Origin: WHSW01 sp963742205
GTDB taxonomy: Bacteria; Actinomycetota; Thermoleophilia; Solirubrobacterales; 70-9
DNA: 64,000 bases
Direction of reading: 5' to 3'
Assembly (NCBI GenBank): GCA_963742205.1
Contig: CAVUKZ010000003.1
Location: 107,474-171,473 of the forward strand
The translations under genes and the position numbers were made by a program. Position 1 is the first letter of the stretch; every line of letters starts with the position of its first letter. Positions 54,102 to 62,880 of the stretch are shown here, piece after piece. The notes under the pieces were generated by a model. The model ran no database searches. It worked only from the letters and a program-made list of their open reading frames with translations, and was not told the origin of the DNA.

Positions 54102-55451
54102 ATGACTGAGAGCGAGACGTCGGTCGCGGTAGGGGATCGGGGCGACACCGACAAGTCGCCGGCCCGCGTCGAGGAGGCCGCGGACGCGAAGACGCGTGCG
54201 CGCCCGGCGGAGGTCTCGAACCTCGACATCGTCCGCCACTACTTCGACATCGCCGCGGACCACCTCGGCCTCCGCGACGACCTCCGCGTCGTCTTCTGGA
54301 CGCCCTATCGCGAGGTCACCGTCCAGATCCCGGTGAAGCTCGCTGACGGCATGACGCACGTCTTCTCCGGCTACCGGATCCAGCACAACGGCGCGCGTGG
54401 CCCCTACAAGGGCGGGATCCGCTTCCACCCGGAGGTCGACATCGACGAGATCCGCGCGCTGGCCTCGCTGATGACCTGGAAGACGGCCGTCGTCAACCTC
54501 CCGTTCGGCGGCGCCAAGGGCGGCGTCAACTGCCCCGCGAGCAAGCTCGACCCCAGCGAGTTGCAGCGCATCGCGCGCTCGTTCATGGACAAGATCGAGA
54601 AGGTCCTCGGGCCCACTCGGGACATTCCGGCGCCGGATGTGAACACCAACGCCCAGACCATGGCCTGGCTCATGGACGAGTACGGCAAGCTGCACGGCCA
54701 CACCCCGGCGATCGTCACCGGCAAGCCGATCGCTCTCGAGGGCTCGCTCGGCCGGGAGGCCGCCACCGGGCGCGGCTGCGTCTACATGTTCCGCGAGGCC
54801 GCCCCGCAGCTCGGCCTGAGCCCGGCCGACACCACCTTCGTCGTTCAGGGCTACGGCAACGTTGGGTCCTGGGCGGCTCGGATCATGCAGCAGCTGGGCG
54901 CGAAGATGGTCGGCGTCTCGGACGTCCACGGGGCGATCCGCAACGACGCCGGGATCGACGCCAACGAGCTCTACGCCCACCTCCACGAGGGCGAGAAGAT
55001 CACCGACTTCCCGGGGGCGGAGAAGATCGCGGCCGAGGACCTCGTCGCCATCCCGTGCGACGTCTTCATCCCTGCAGCGCTCGGCGGCATGATCCACGAG
55101 AGCAACGCCGACCGGATGCAGTGCAAGATGCTGGTCGAGGGCGCCAACAGCCCCACCACCCCGGCCGCCGACCAGATCCTCCGCGACAAGGGCACGTACG
55201 TGATCCCCGACGTGATGGCGAACGCCGGCGGCGTCGTCGTCTCCTACTTCGAGTGGGTCCAGAACCTCCAGCACTTCCGCTGGGAGGAGCGCGAGGTCAA
55301 CGATCGGCTCGGCACGATCATGCGCCGCGCGTTCCGCGAGGTCTCGGGCCGGGCCAAGGAGGAGAGGCTCGACCTGCGCGAGGCCTCTTACCTGGTGGGG
55401 ATCGAGCGGGTCGTCGAAGCCGCGAAGACCCGCGGCTACATCACCACGTAG
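54102..55451 (+). CDS. gdhA: Glutamate dehydrogenase
   Basis: A 449-residue Glu/Leu/Phe/Val dehydrogenase. ATG 54102 has GGAGGAG 7 bases upstream. The first 40 residues are an acidic extension. The core has NGARGPYKGGIRFHPEVDID, LASLMTWKTAVVNLPFGGAK (substrate Lys residues), DIPAPDVNTNAQTMAWLMDE, the dinucleotide loop FVVQGYGNVGSWAARIM, and DVMANAGGVVVSYFEWVQN. The length and PYKGGIRFHP fit hexameric glutamate dehydrogenase. It links glutamate and 2-oxoglutarate; the leucine enzyme at 41032 is a distant relative. Confidence 0.93.
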   Translation: MTESETSVAVGDRGDTDKSPARVEEAADAKTRARPAEVSNLDIVRHYFDIAADHLGLRDDLRVVFWTPYREVTVQIPVKLADGMTHVFSGYRIQHNGARGPYKGGIRFHPEVDIDEIRALASLMTWKTAVVNLPFGGAKGGVNCPASKLDPSELQRIARSFMDKIEKVLGPTRDIPAPDVNTNAQTMAWLMDEYGKLHGHTPAIVTGKPIALEGSLGREAATGRGCVYMFREAAPQLGLSPADTTFVVQGYGNVGSWAARIMQQLGAKMVGVSDVHGAIRNDAGIDANELYAHLHEGEKITDFPGAEKIAAEDLVAIPCDVFIPAALGGMIHESNADRMQCKMLVEGANSPTTPAADQILRDKGTYVIPDVMANAGGVVVSYFEWVQNLQHFRWEEREVNDRLGTIMRRAFREVSGRAKEERLDLREASYLVGIERVVEAAKTRGYITT

Positions 55452-56175
55452 CTAGAAAGTCGAAGTCCTTGGGTTCGCCCTGCTCGAACCAAAGCTCGTC
55501 GTCCTCGGGGGCGTCGCGGAGGAACTCGGGCGTCTCCTCGAGCACGTCCTCCTCCTCACCCTCCTCGGGCTGGTCGCCCTCCTCGGCGAGCTCGCCCTCG
55601 ACCAGCTCCGCCTCGCCCGTCTCCTCGACCGCCTCCTCGAACGGGTGCTCGACCGTGTCGAGCGACTCGATCGGCGGCTCAACGGCTTCGCGCTCGTCGG
55701 TCGCCGGGGGCTCGGATGCGACCGGCGCCTCGCCCGTCTCGGGCGGGGCGGGTGCCGGCGGTTCGGGCGCCGGTTCGGGCTCGGGCGGGGCGGGCGGCGG
55801 CGGCGCGGCGGCCTGCTCGCCGGTCTCGGCAACCTGCGTCGCCTCGTCGTCGAGGCTCATGTCCACGTCCAACGCCAGCTCGTCGGCCGACTGATCGAAG
55901 AACCCCGACGCAGCCGGCGCGTCGGCGGGCGGCGCGATTGGCTCCTCGCCGGTGGCGGGCGGCTCCGTCAGTGGCTCCTCGGAGGTCGGCGCATCGGCCG
56001 CCGGGGCCTCCGTGACCGCAGCGGCAGGCGCCTGCTCCTCGGGGAAGTCAGGGTCGCCGGGCCGGGTCGGCGGCCCGAACGCCTCGCCCTCGAGGCGTTT
56101 GAGCTCGTCCTCCTCGGCGCCCGTGCGCCGCTTGAGGTCGAGATGCTCGCGAATCGCGTCGTCGAGAATTCCCAT
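55441..56175 (-). CDS. Acidic, largely disordered protein with conserved N-terminus
   Basis: A 244-residue protein from ATG 56175. The first 35 residues are ordered-looking (MGILDDAIREHLDLKRRTGA, DELKRLEGEAFGP); the rest is Glu/Pro/Ala-rich with almost no hydrophobic core, ending LWFEQGEPKDFDFLATW. It resembles a conserved actinobacterial protein of unknown role in which an N-terminal helix leads a disordered acidic tail and a short aromatic C-terminal motif. The 3' end overlaps gdhA by 11 bases. Confidence 0.72.
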   Translation of the reverse strand: MGILDDAIREHLDLKRRTGAEEDELKRLEGEAFGPPTRPGDPDFPEEQAPAAAVTEAPAADAPTSEEPLTEPPATGEEPIAPPADAPAASGFFDQSADELALDVDMSLDDEATQVAETGEQAAAPPPPAPPEPEPAPEPPAPAPPETGEAPVASEPPATDEREAVEPPIESLDTVEHPFEEAVEETGEAELVEGELAEEGDQPEEGEEEDVLEETPEFLRDAPEDDELWFEQGEPKDFDFLATW

Positions 56176-56244
56176 GGCTATGGAATGCGAAAAGACTACT
56201 GCGCGTGGGTTAGTCCGGCCGGCCGGCGGCCGACGGTTTCGACC

Positions 56245-58189
56245 CTAGTTTCGCCGTGCGGGCTCCGGTCCCTTCGACGCCACGGCGCCCGTTCCATTGG
56301 CATCACTGCCCACGCGATAGGCGCCCGCACCCGCGACGACCACCCTGTTCTTGCCCGTTCGTTTTGCCTCGTATAGCGCTGCGTCCGCCGCGGCGATCAG
56401 CTCGCGCACGTCGATCGCCGTCGCCGGCAGCGTCGCCACGCCGATGCTCGCCGTCACCCTGATCTCCGTCCCATCCGGCAGCCGCGTGCGCTCGGCGCCG
56501 ATCCGAGCGTGGATCCGCTCGGCCAGCTCCAGCGCCCCGCTGGGGCTCGTCTCGGGGAGCGCGACCACGAACTCCTCGCCCCCGTAGCGCGCCGGCTCGT
56601 CGATTCCCCGGGACTCGGCCTTCAGGATCCGCCCGATCGAGCGCAGTACCGCGTCGCCCGCCGGATGCCCGTGGGTGTCGTTGACCGCTTTGAAATCGTC
56701 GATGTCGAGCATCAGCACGGAAAGCTCGTGGCGGAAGCGCACGGCGCGCGCCGCCTCCTTCTCCATCACGTCGCGGAAGGCGCGGTTGTTGGCGAGGCCG
56801 GTGAGGTCGTCGGTCACGGCCTGCTCGGAGACGAGCTCGTGCAGGGCCACGTTCTCGACCGACGCCGCCGCCTGCCCGACGAGATACAGGAACACGTCGC
56901 GTTCCGCCGTGTTGAACGGCGTGGCCGCCCGGGCAATCGTCATCGCGCCGACGGGCTCCCCGGTCGACCCGAGCCGGCCCAGCGAGCTGGCGAACGCGTA
57001 CGCGCCGCCCTGCGAGACCTCCACCGGCCCGTGCTCGCGAAGCGCCCGGCTCTCGGCGGCCAGCGCCGCCTCCTGCACCGGTTCGGTCGCCCTCCCCGAC
57101 TCGGCCTCCGAGCCGACGTGGCCGCTGAGCGCCACCAGCCCGTAGTCGGCCGTGCAGGCGCCGACCGCGGTGTCCACCAGGATCGCGAGCAGGGCCTGGC
57201 GGTCGAGCCCGGAGGCGAACGCATCCCCGATCCTCCGGGTCGACTTCTCGATCTCGATGCGCTGGCGCCGGAGCTCGTCCATCTGGTCGGCGAGGCGCCC
57301 GCTCATCTTGTTGAACTCGCTCGCCAGCCCCGCCATCTCGTCGTGGCCGCTGACAGGGACCCGGGTCGAGAAGTCGCCGTCACCGATGCGCTTCGCGGCC
57401 CCGAGCATCTCGCGCACGTAGCCCTGCAGCGAGCGGAGGATCAGGGCGACGGCGATCAGGGCGACGGCGAAGAAGGCGATCAGCGCGATCGCGACGTTCG
57501 GTCGCGAGCCGAGGAAGCCCTCGTCGACGGTCGGTGCGAACAGGGCCACCCTCACCTGCTCGGCGCCCAGCGGGGCGGTCGCCGCAACCCGCACCTCCTC
57601 GTCGCCCACGCTGCAGGTCCTTCGCCTCGCCGCTCGCCGGCAGGTCGCCCGCCTCAACGTCGGCGGTCCCGCTGACCGGCCCACGCGGGCCGAGCAGCGC
57701 CGCCTCCTCGCCGGTCGTCGACTCGATCTGCCGTAGAAGCTGGTCGCGCGTCGTGGTCGAGGTCGTGATCGTGCCCACCTGATCGCCCTGGTCGTCGACC
57801 AGATCGACCTCCGCGGTCGCGACCGGCCGCGAGTCGCCCGCCACGCTCTCGTGGCCCTCGGAGTCGACGATCGAGACGTAGCTGATCCCGTCGCGATCGG
57901 CGTAGATCCGGGCGAGGCTCACCACGTCGCCGACCGCCCCGGCGCGGATCGCCGCGATCGACTCCGGGTCGTCGGCGGTCTCGCGCGCGAGGTCGTTCGC
58001 GACCCGGCCCGAGTCCGCGCGAGCCTCGTCGTAGAGGTTGGTGGCCGTGCGCACGCCGGCGTCGAGGCGCGCGTCAGTCTTACCGTTCGCCGAGTCCGAC
58101 GCGATCTGCGTGACGAGCACGGCGAGCGCGACCATCGGCAGCGCGACGATCAGCACGAAGAAGACGATCAGCCGGACCCGAAAACTCAT
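56245..58189 (-). CDS. Membrane diguanylate cyclase: sensor-HAMP-GAF-GGDEF (one frame break)
   Basis: About 647 residues after removing one base near 57613. ATG 58189 starts a membrane anchor (RLIVFFVLIVALPMVALAVL), a periplasmic-type sensor region, a second helix (VAIALIAFFAVALIAVALIL), HAMP (GDGDFSTRVPVSGHDEMAGL), a coiled coil, a GAF-like domain (ASGLDRQALLAILVDTAVGA onward) and GGDEF. The active site is PARYGGEEFVVALPE (GGEEF, active type); metal Asp in LMLDIDDFKAVNDTHGH. No RxxD inhibitory site was noted. It makes cyclic di-GMP in response to an external or membrane signal. No EAL domain nearby. Confidence 0.9.
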
Positions 58190-58276
58190 CCGCACCGCGT
58201 ATTAGACCGGCTGTCGGCGCGCCGTGCTGCACCTGCCGCGAGCCTGGGTGCGCCCGCTCGCCTCTTCGTTAGTTCC

Positions 58277-59265
58277 TCAGCGGTTGATGCAGATCGCGTA
58301 CGCGGTCACGCGCCAGTCGGAGTCCAGGCCGGTGTGATCCTCGAATCCGGTGACCGTCGTCTTCGTCAGCGCGGTGTCGGCGCGGAGGTCGTCGAGCACC
58401 ACCTCGCCGGCGCCGCCGACGATCTCACCGCCGGTGCCGATCAGGTGCGTACCGGCCGGGCAGGTCGCGCGTCGTCTGCGCGAACTCGTCGGATCCCGGG
58501 GCGCTCGATCTCGTCACGCGGCGCAGGCCGGCGGGGCGCGACGCGCACACCGCGTACGCGTTCACGGTCCAGCTTGGACGCGGTGCCCTCCTCCGTCTCG
58601 TGCGCGGTCGCCGTGACCCCGGTCAGCGCGCTGTTCGGGCGGACCGTCTCCAGCGTGAGGTTCGCCGGCACGAGGGTCGGATCGCCGTCGTTGATCCCGC
58701 CTCCGGCCCCGATCACGCGCAGGCCGGCCGGGCACGTCACCGTCGCCGACTTGGGCGTTGGGAAGTTGCCCGTCGAGCAGCACCTGGCCGGCAGCGCCGG
58801 TGATCTCGGCGCCGTTGCCGAGCAACCGCTTGCCGCTCGGGCACGCGGCGACGACGCTCTTGTTGGCCGAGGTGTTCGCGCTCGTCGCGCTGACGAGCTC
58901 CAGCCCGGTGGGCGGAGCGGCGCAGATCACGAACGCCTGCAGGAACCAGTTCGACGGTGTCCCGACCTCGTCCTCGTCGGCGTGCACGGTCACCGACGTC
59001 AGCGAGGCGTCGGGCCGGATCTGGTTGAGCACCACGCTGCCGTTACCGGGCGTGGTGTCGCCGCCGGGGCCGATCACCCGCGTGCCGGCCGGGCAGGTCG
59101 CCGTCAGGCTCTTGGGGGCTGATGTGCTGGCGGTGAACGGCGTCACGCGCGCGAGCCCCGTGACCACCGCGTCCGCCTGGCCCACCGGCCCGGCGAGCAC
59201 GAGGATCGCAGCCACGCCCACGAGTCGAGATCGAGTGCCACGTCCGTGCGCGTACGTGCGCTCAT
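58277..59265 (-). CDS. Secreted protein of four Cys-pair repeats (several frame breaks)
   Basis: A signal peptide (VGVAAILVLAGPVGQADA) is followed by four repeats of about 70 residues. Each begins ATCPAGTRVIGPGGD-like and ends VxAYAVCA-like, so each has two Cys likely forming a disulfide. Units start at TCPAGTRVIGPGG, ACPSGKRLLGNGAEI, TCPAGLRVIGAGGGI and TCPAGTHLIGTGGEI; the last ends WRVTAYAICINR before TGA at 58277. At least three shifts (near 58753, 58570 and 58463) and perhaps one near 59240 split the gene; the start is uncertain. Family of unknown function, common in soil actinobacteria by my recollection. Confidence 0.7.
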
Positions 59266-59387
59266 GCAGCCCAGCTCCTTCAGGGTCGTCAACGGGACTC
59301 CCCACCCTCTCGCGGCCCCAGGCGGGAGTCAAGACTCCATTTCGGACCTAATCCGCCCGCCGAGTCCGCGTTAAACTCGCTCGACCT

Positions 59388-59460
59388 GGGGCTATAGCTC
59401 AGTTGGGAGAGCGCCTGGTTCGCAATCAGGAGGTCGTCGGTTCGAGCCCGACTAGCTCCA
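59388..59460 (+). tRNA. tRNA-Ala (CGC anticodon)
   Basis: 73-base cloverleaf: acceptor GGGGCTA/TAGCTCC, D-arm GCTC/GAGC, anticodon loop TTCGCAA (CGC), T-arm GTCGG-TTCGAGC-CCGAC, discriminator A. The 3' half is repeated at 62788, so this is the likely integration site of the island. A TCCCGCAT-GGCG-ATGCGGGA hairpin follows at 59471-59490. Confidence 0.96.
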
Positions 59461-59511
59461 CTACCTCGGGTCCCGCATGGCGATGCGGGATTCGGGGATC
59501 CGCTTCTCAGC
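59419..59511 (+). repeat. 93-bp direct repeat, left copy (attL-like)
   Basis: Starts in the anticodon loop of tRNA-Ala(CGC) (TTCGCAATCAGGAGG), covers its 3' half and 51 bases beyond, including the TCCCGCAT-ATGCGGGA hairpin, and ends CGCTTCTCAGC. It matches 62788-62880 with two mismatches. Confidence 0.9.
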
Positions 59512-59614
59512 CGCTCCCGGCGCCCGCGGGTTCGAGCGCGTTCGTGTTCGCTGGGCTCCCGATCGACGACGGTGGCCACGGCCGCGGGCTCGCAGCCGTG
59601 GCACCGCGTCGCAG

Positions 59615-60269
59615 CTACGAGCGGCCGTTCGAGCTCGAGCCGCGGGCCTTCGCGGTCGCGCGCTTGCGCTCCTGCTTGGCCCGAGCCGCGGCATCCTTGA
59701 GCCGCTGGGCCTCATCGGTCTCGGTCAGCGCGCGCTCGCGCTCCTCGAGCGCGTCGGCCTTGGCCTCGAGCGCGTCGACACGCCCGGTCTGGGCCTGCTC
59801 CTTGACCTTGTCCTGCTGCTTGGCGGCACGCTTCTGCGCGGCCACCTTGCGCTGCTTTTCGGCCTTCTTGGCCCCAGCCTGCTTCTGCTCGCGGCGCTTG
59901 CGGGCCTGCTCGCGCTTGCGCTCGGCCTCCTGATCGGCCAGCTTGCGGCGCTTCTCGGCCTCGGCGCGTGTCTTCTCGGCCTGCTCCTCGCCCTCCTCGG
60001 TGCGCTCGCTCGCTCGCTCGCGCAGCCCGAGCGCGCGGCGGCGCTCGGCGACGGCTTCGCGCAGGCGCTCCGACTCGTCGCGCAGCTGCGGGTCGCGAAG
60101 CGCGGTCGCCGGCGGCGTTACGAACCGCGGCGTCGGCGCTGTCGACCGCGAGACGCGCGGAGGACGCAACGCTCTCCGGCGCGGCACGCAGCACGGTGTC
60201 GGCGGGAAGCCGCGCCAGCTTGATCGCACCGTTCACGGTGGCCTTGGGGATCGTCTTCAGTGCGGTCAT
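59615..60269 (-). CDS. Lys/Glu/Arg-rich coiled-coil protein (one frame break)
   Basis: ATG 60269 overlaps the upstream CsbD-like stop by 4 bases (ATGA). The first part is an amphipathic region (MTALKTIPKATVNGAIKLAR, then LPADTVLRAAPESVASSARL). After a shift near 60118 (one extra base) the rest is a long highly charged helix (RLREAVAERRRALGLRERAS, ADQEAERKREQARKRREQKQ, VDALEAKADALEERERALTE) ending in a basic tail. Repaired length 217. It may coat or bridge nucleic acid or membrane, but no family is known. Pairs with the CsbD-like gene. Confidence 0.65.
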
Positions 60270-60776
60270 CGGGTCTCCTTCGGGTCGAGCGCGGCGGCCT
60301 TCGACTCGGCCTCGCGCGCCTTCTGTTCGAGCTCGAGCGCCTCGAGGTTGAGATCGCGCTCTTGTGCCTCGGCGGTTTCGGTGCGCGCATCGGCCTCGGC
60401 CCGCTCGCGCTCGACGCGTGGCCTCGGCCTGCTTGATCTCGCCGGCGGCCTCCTGGGTCGCCTGTTCCTCGGTCTGCTCGCGGTCGGCTTCCGCAGCCTC
60501 CTCGGTGCGGCGCTGCTCGATCTCGGCCTCGAGTCGCTGGCGCTCCTCGGCCGTCTCGACCTTGTCTTCCTCCAGCTGCGCCGCGGCGTCGGCCTGCTGG
60601 GCCTCGGTCCGCGCCTCTGCGGCCTCGACCGCGGCCTCTCCCTGAGCCTGCTGGAGCCGGCCCTCGCGGGCGAGATCGTCGTTGTTGGTCAGCTCTCCGG
60701 CCAGCTCCTTGGCCTTGCCGACCATCTTGCCGGCGAGTCCGCCGGTGGTTCGTTCGTCAGTTTGGGGTTCGGTCAT
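60266..60776 (-). CDS. CsbD-like protein with long coiled-coil tail (one frame break)
   Basis: ATG 60776. The first 45 residues are CsbD-like (GLAGKMVGKAKELAGELTNN, REGRLQQAQGEAAVEA), a family induced by general stress in many bacteria. The rest is a charged coiled coil (LEEDKVETAEERQRLEAEIE, then VERERAEADARTETAEAQER). A shift near 60421 is repaired by removing one base, giving 169 residues and a natural end DPKETR with TGA overlapping the next ATG. The added coiled coil is unusual for CsbD, which is normally about 60 residues. Confidence 0.72.
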
Positions 60777-60882
60777 GTTCGTGTTGCCTTTCGTCTGTGA
60801 GCGAGAGTGCGTCCAGAGAGACGCCCGGCCGAGGCCCCGCTGGTACGGGGCCCGTCAGGCCGGGGCGCGCTCGCATCGGGTG

Positions 60883-61167
60883 CTAGTGACCGCTGCCGTT
60901 GGTGCTGTCGTCGCGGGTCTCGGTGTAGGGATCGCTCGAGCCGGACTTGGCCAGCCCGCGGCTGATCAGGTAGGCGCCGGCGACGATGGCGACGTAGAGC
61001 CATGCCTGGCGGGCGATGAACTCATCGGTTCCGCTGGTGTCCCCGCCCTTGATCGCGGCAGCGCTGACCAGGATCGCGACGATGACGCCGACCATCGCCC
61101 AGAACTCGGTGGTCTTGAAGGCCTGCTTGGTCTCGGTGGTCAGGCGGCGGATGACGCCCCGTGTGAC
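60883..61167 (-). CDS. Small two-helix membrane protein
   Basis: The frame reads TRGVIRRLTTETKQAFKTTE, then FWAMVGVIVAILVSAAAIKG (helix 1), TDEFIARQAWLYVAIVAGAY (helix 2) and LISRGLAKSGSSDPYTETRD. This pattern recalls a conserved Thermoleophilia/actinobacterial small membrane protein of unknown function. No proper start codon lies at the expected place (GTC or CTG only), so the start is approximate and an indel is possible. Confidence 0.6.
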   Translation of the reverse strand, partial: VTRGVIRRLTTETKQAFKTTEFWAMVGVIVAILVSAAAIKGGDTSGTDEFIARQAWLYVAIVAGAYLISRGLAKSGSSDPYTETRDDSTNGSGH

Positions 61168-61409
61168 GGACCGCGTCGGTCCTAACTGAACCTGAATCGC
61201 TGCGGTTCGGCGCAACGGTCGTTCCTGCTTCCATAAGTACGTTCTCCTGTCTTGTGAATCTCGACTGGGCCGTGCAAGGTGATCGGATCGATCACTCTCG
61301 CCCCTGTGCTCCCAGCCGGAGGGCAGGTTGCGTCGCGATCGGCGAGGCAATTGGCTGCCGTGTCCTGTCGATACCCGCTCAGAACCGAGGCAAGCAACAT
61401 TCGTGCAGG

Positions 61410-61656
61410 ACTCGCTAGCCCGGACCGCTTGACGCGGCCCTTTGCTTCGGTCAGGCCGTCGGTGTAGAGCACCACTCCCGCGCCGGCCACCGACCGCTGC
61501 GGACCGTTCCGTAAGGCCGGACTCCGGGCGAATCCCGAGCGGGGTTCCCTGGGTGGGCACTACGAGGTCTCGGCCGTTATCGAGCCAGAGGGCCCGGGGA
61601 TGGCCGGCGTAGGCCCAGCGCAGGAGCTGTTCGCGATCGATAGCTACTCGTGGTTG
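61410..61656 (-). pseudogene. Remnant of a SpoIIE/PP2C-type phosphatase
   Basis: Two frames together give REQLLRWAYAGHPRALWLDN, VVPTQGTPLGIRPESGLTER and AGAGVVLYTDGLTEAKGR, the well-known C-terminal core of SpoIIE-family phosphatases (AGHPPA.., LGI, LYTDGLTEA). The N-terminal half with the first metal Asp is missing and no start codon is in frame, so the gene is truncated as well as shifted. The bases from here to 61198 hold nothing recognisable and look less GC-rich. Confidence 0.65.
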
Positions 61657-61662
61657 GACCGC

Positions 61663-62496
61663 TTACTCAGTTGAGCCTGACGGCGGCATCGACTCCCGTA
61701 GGTCGACCTCGAGCGGCGAGTGATCGCTGAGTCCTCGGTCCCGCCATTCGTGGTGATAGACGGCTGTAACGGGGCGGAGCCCCTCCGACGCGAAGAGATG
61801 ATCCAGGCGCCAACCCCCATCATGGCCGGCTATGCGCCGCCATGTCCAACTCGGCTCCTTGTGCGCATAGCCGTGCAGGGCCCGAAAGGAATCCTCGTAG
61901 CCCACCTCTGCGAGTCCCGGAACGATGCCCAACTCGGCGTCATCCCATGCGGTTCCGCGATCGGGGCGCAGGCGGCCTCGGGAGTCGCGTGCGAACGAAA
62001 TCACCTCCCCGCTCGGTAGCTCGCGCCGCGGGATATTGAGATCCCCGCAGAGCACCCGCGGAGCGGGCGGCGCGCTGGCGAGCCCGCTGCGGATTGCCTC
62101 CAAGGTCCGGACCTTGACCCACCCGTTGGACGCATTCGGGACGTGAACGCAGTGGAGCTCCACCACGCCGGCGGCCGCCGTTGACGTCGTCGCCGCGAGG
62201 GCGGTCTCCGGCCACGGCACGGGCAGGCTCGTCGAGGCGTCCGTGAGCGGAGCCTTTGAGCTCAGGAGAACCCCTGTGCGGCGCCGACCTGTCGGCTGCC
62301 GACCGGGGTCGGCGCCATCAAGTGAAGCGCGAACGTGAGTGAGTCCGATCGTCGAGAGCGCGGCCCTCCACAACGGGAGGGTGCGTCGAGTGACCTCCTG
62401 AAGCGCGACCACGTCCGGTTCGCGCCCCGCGAGCGCGGCAGCCTGCTCGGCGAGTCGCGCGCTCAGCCGCGCGACGTTCCAGCTCACAATCCGCAC
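61663..62496 (-). CDS. Endonuclease/exonuclease/phosphatase (EEP) family hydrolase
   Basis: A 277-residue Mg-dependent phosphodiesterase-fold protein from GTG 62496. MRIVSWNVARLSARLAEQAA (N), EPDVVALQEVTRRTLPLWRA (metal Glu), LHCVHVPNASNGWVK, APRVLCGDLNIPRRELPSGE (GDxN) and WRLDHLFASEGLRPVTAVYH with RGLSDHSPLEVDLR (catalytic SDH) are all present, so it looks active. Members act on DNA repair sites, phospholipids or phosphoinositides. With no signal peptide, a cytoplasmic role is likely. Its place next to the right repeat makes it the outermost gene of the island. Confidence 0.88.
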   Translation of the reverse strand: MRIVSWNVARLSARLAEQAAALAGREPDVVALQEVTRRTLPLWRAALSTIGLTHVRASLDGADPGRQPTGRRRTGVLLSSKAPLTDASTSLPVPWPETALAATTSTAAAGVVELHCVHVPNASNGWVKVRTLEAIRSGLASAPPAPRVLCGDLNIPRRELPSGEVISFARDSRGRLRPDRGTAWDDAELGIVPGLAEVGYEDSFRALHGYAHKEPSWTWRRIAGHDGGWRLDHLFASEGLRPVTAVYHHEWRDRGLSDHSPLEVDLRESMPPSGSTE

Positions 62497-62637
62497 TCGA
62501 ACAGCCTACGGCCGGCTCTACCCTAAGCCGAGCCCCCTGGACCTGGGTACGAGATGCTTCCACCCGCCACCTTGCCGCCGACCGCTGCGGCCGACCAACC
62601 CCTGTCCGAGAAGGCGACAGCGGAGCCCCGGCGTCCA

Positions 62638-62666
62638 TTGGGCACCAAACGCGTTCTAGTGCCCAA
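62638..62666. promoter_or_regulatory. Perfect 8-bp inverted repeat near the right island end
   Basis: TTGGGCAC, 13-base spacer containing ACGCGT, GTGCCCAA. It lies 121 bases inside the right repeat in a stretch (62497-62787) with no recognisable gene. It could be an operator, or a site for a recombination or mobilisation protein. Confidence 0.4.
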
Positions 62667-62787
62667 ATCGCACGACATCCCCGGTGATCCACGGCTATCC
62701 GAGACGCCCGGCCTCACGGCTGTGCAGATCGGACTTGGCTTGATAGAGCGGCAAACGCCTTGCTGCTCCCTTGCGACGCTTCCCCGC

Positions 62788-62880
62788 TTCGCAATCAGGA
62801 GGTCGTCGGTTCGAGCCCGACTAGCTCCACTGCCTCGGGTCTCGCATGGCGATGCGGGATTCGGGGATCCGCTTCTCAGC
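62788..62880 (+). repeat. 93-bp direct repeat, right copy (attR-like), with tRNA 3' fragment
   Basis: A copy of 59419-59511 with two differences (A/G at position 45 and C/T at position 55). The left part (62788-62829) is the 3' half of tRNA-Ala(CGC) from the anticodon loop on. The 5' half is missing, so this copy is not a tRNA gene. Confidence 0.9.

Larger units (their letters stand above)
59419..62880. mobile_element. Small tRNA-bounded genomic island (candidate)
   Basis: About 3.4 kb between 93-bp direct repeats that begin inside tRNA-Ala(CGC). All genes within point the same way (minus): EEP hydrolase, SpoIIE-type phosphatase remnant, two-helix membrane protein, CsbD-like protein and a coiled-coil protein. 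Parts (about 61180-61470) look less GC-rich than the surroundings. No integrase, excisionase or transposase was found, so it is a degenerate or mobilisable island, or a segmental duplication. Confidence 0.55.

Noticed and set aside
59289..59579. A 96-residue minus-strand protein across tRNA-Ala(CGC)
   Set aside because: It is the antisense of the tRNA and repeat; a well-known type of false gene.
59419..62880. A prophage
   Set aside because: No integrase, capsid, portal, terminase or lysis gene is present and the segment is only 3.4 kb.
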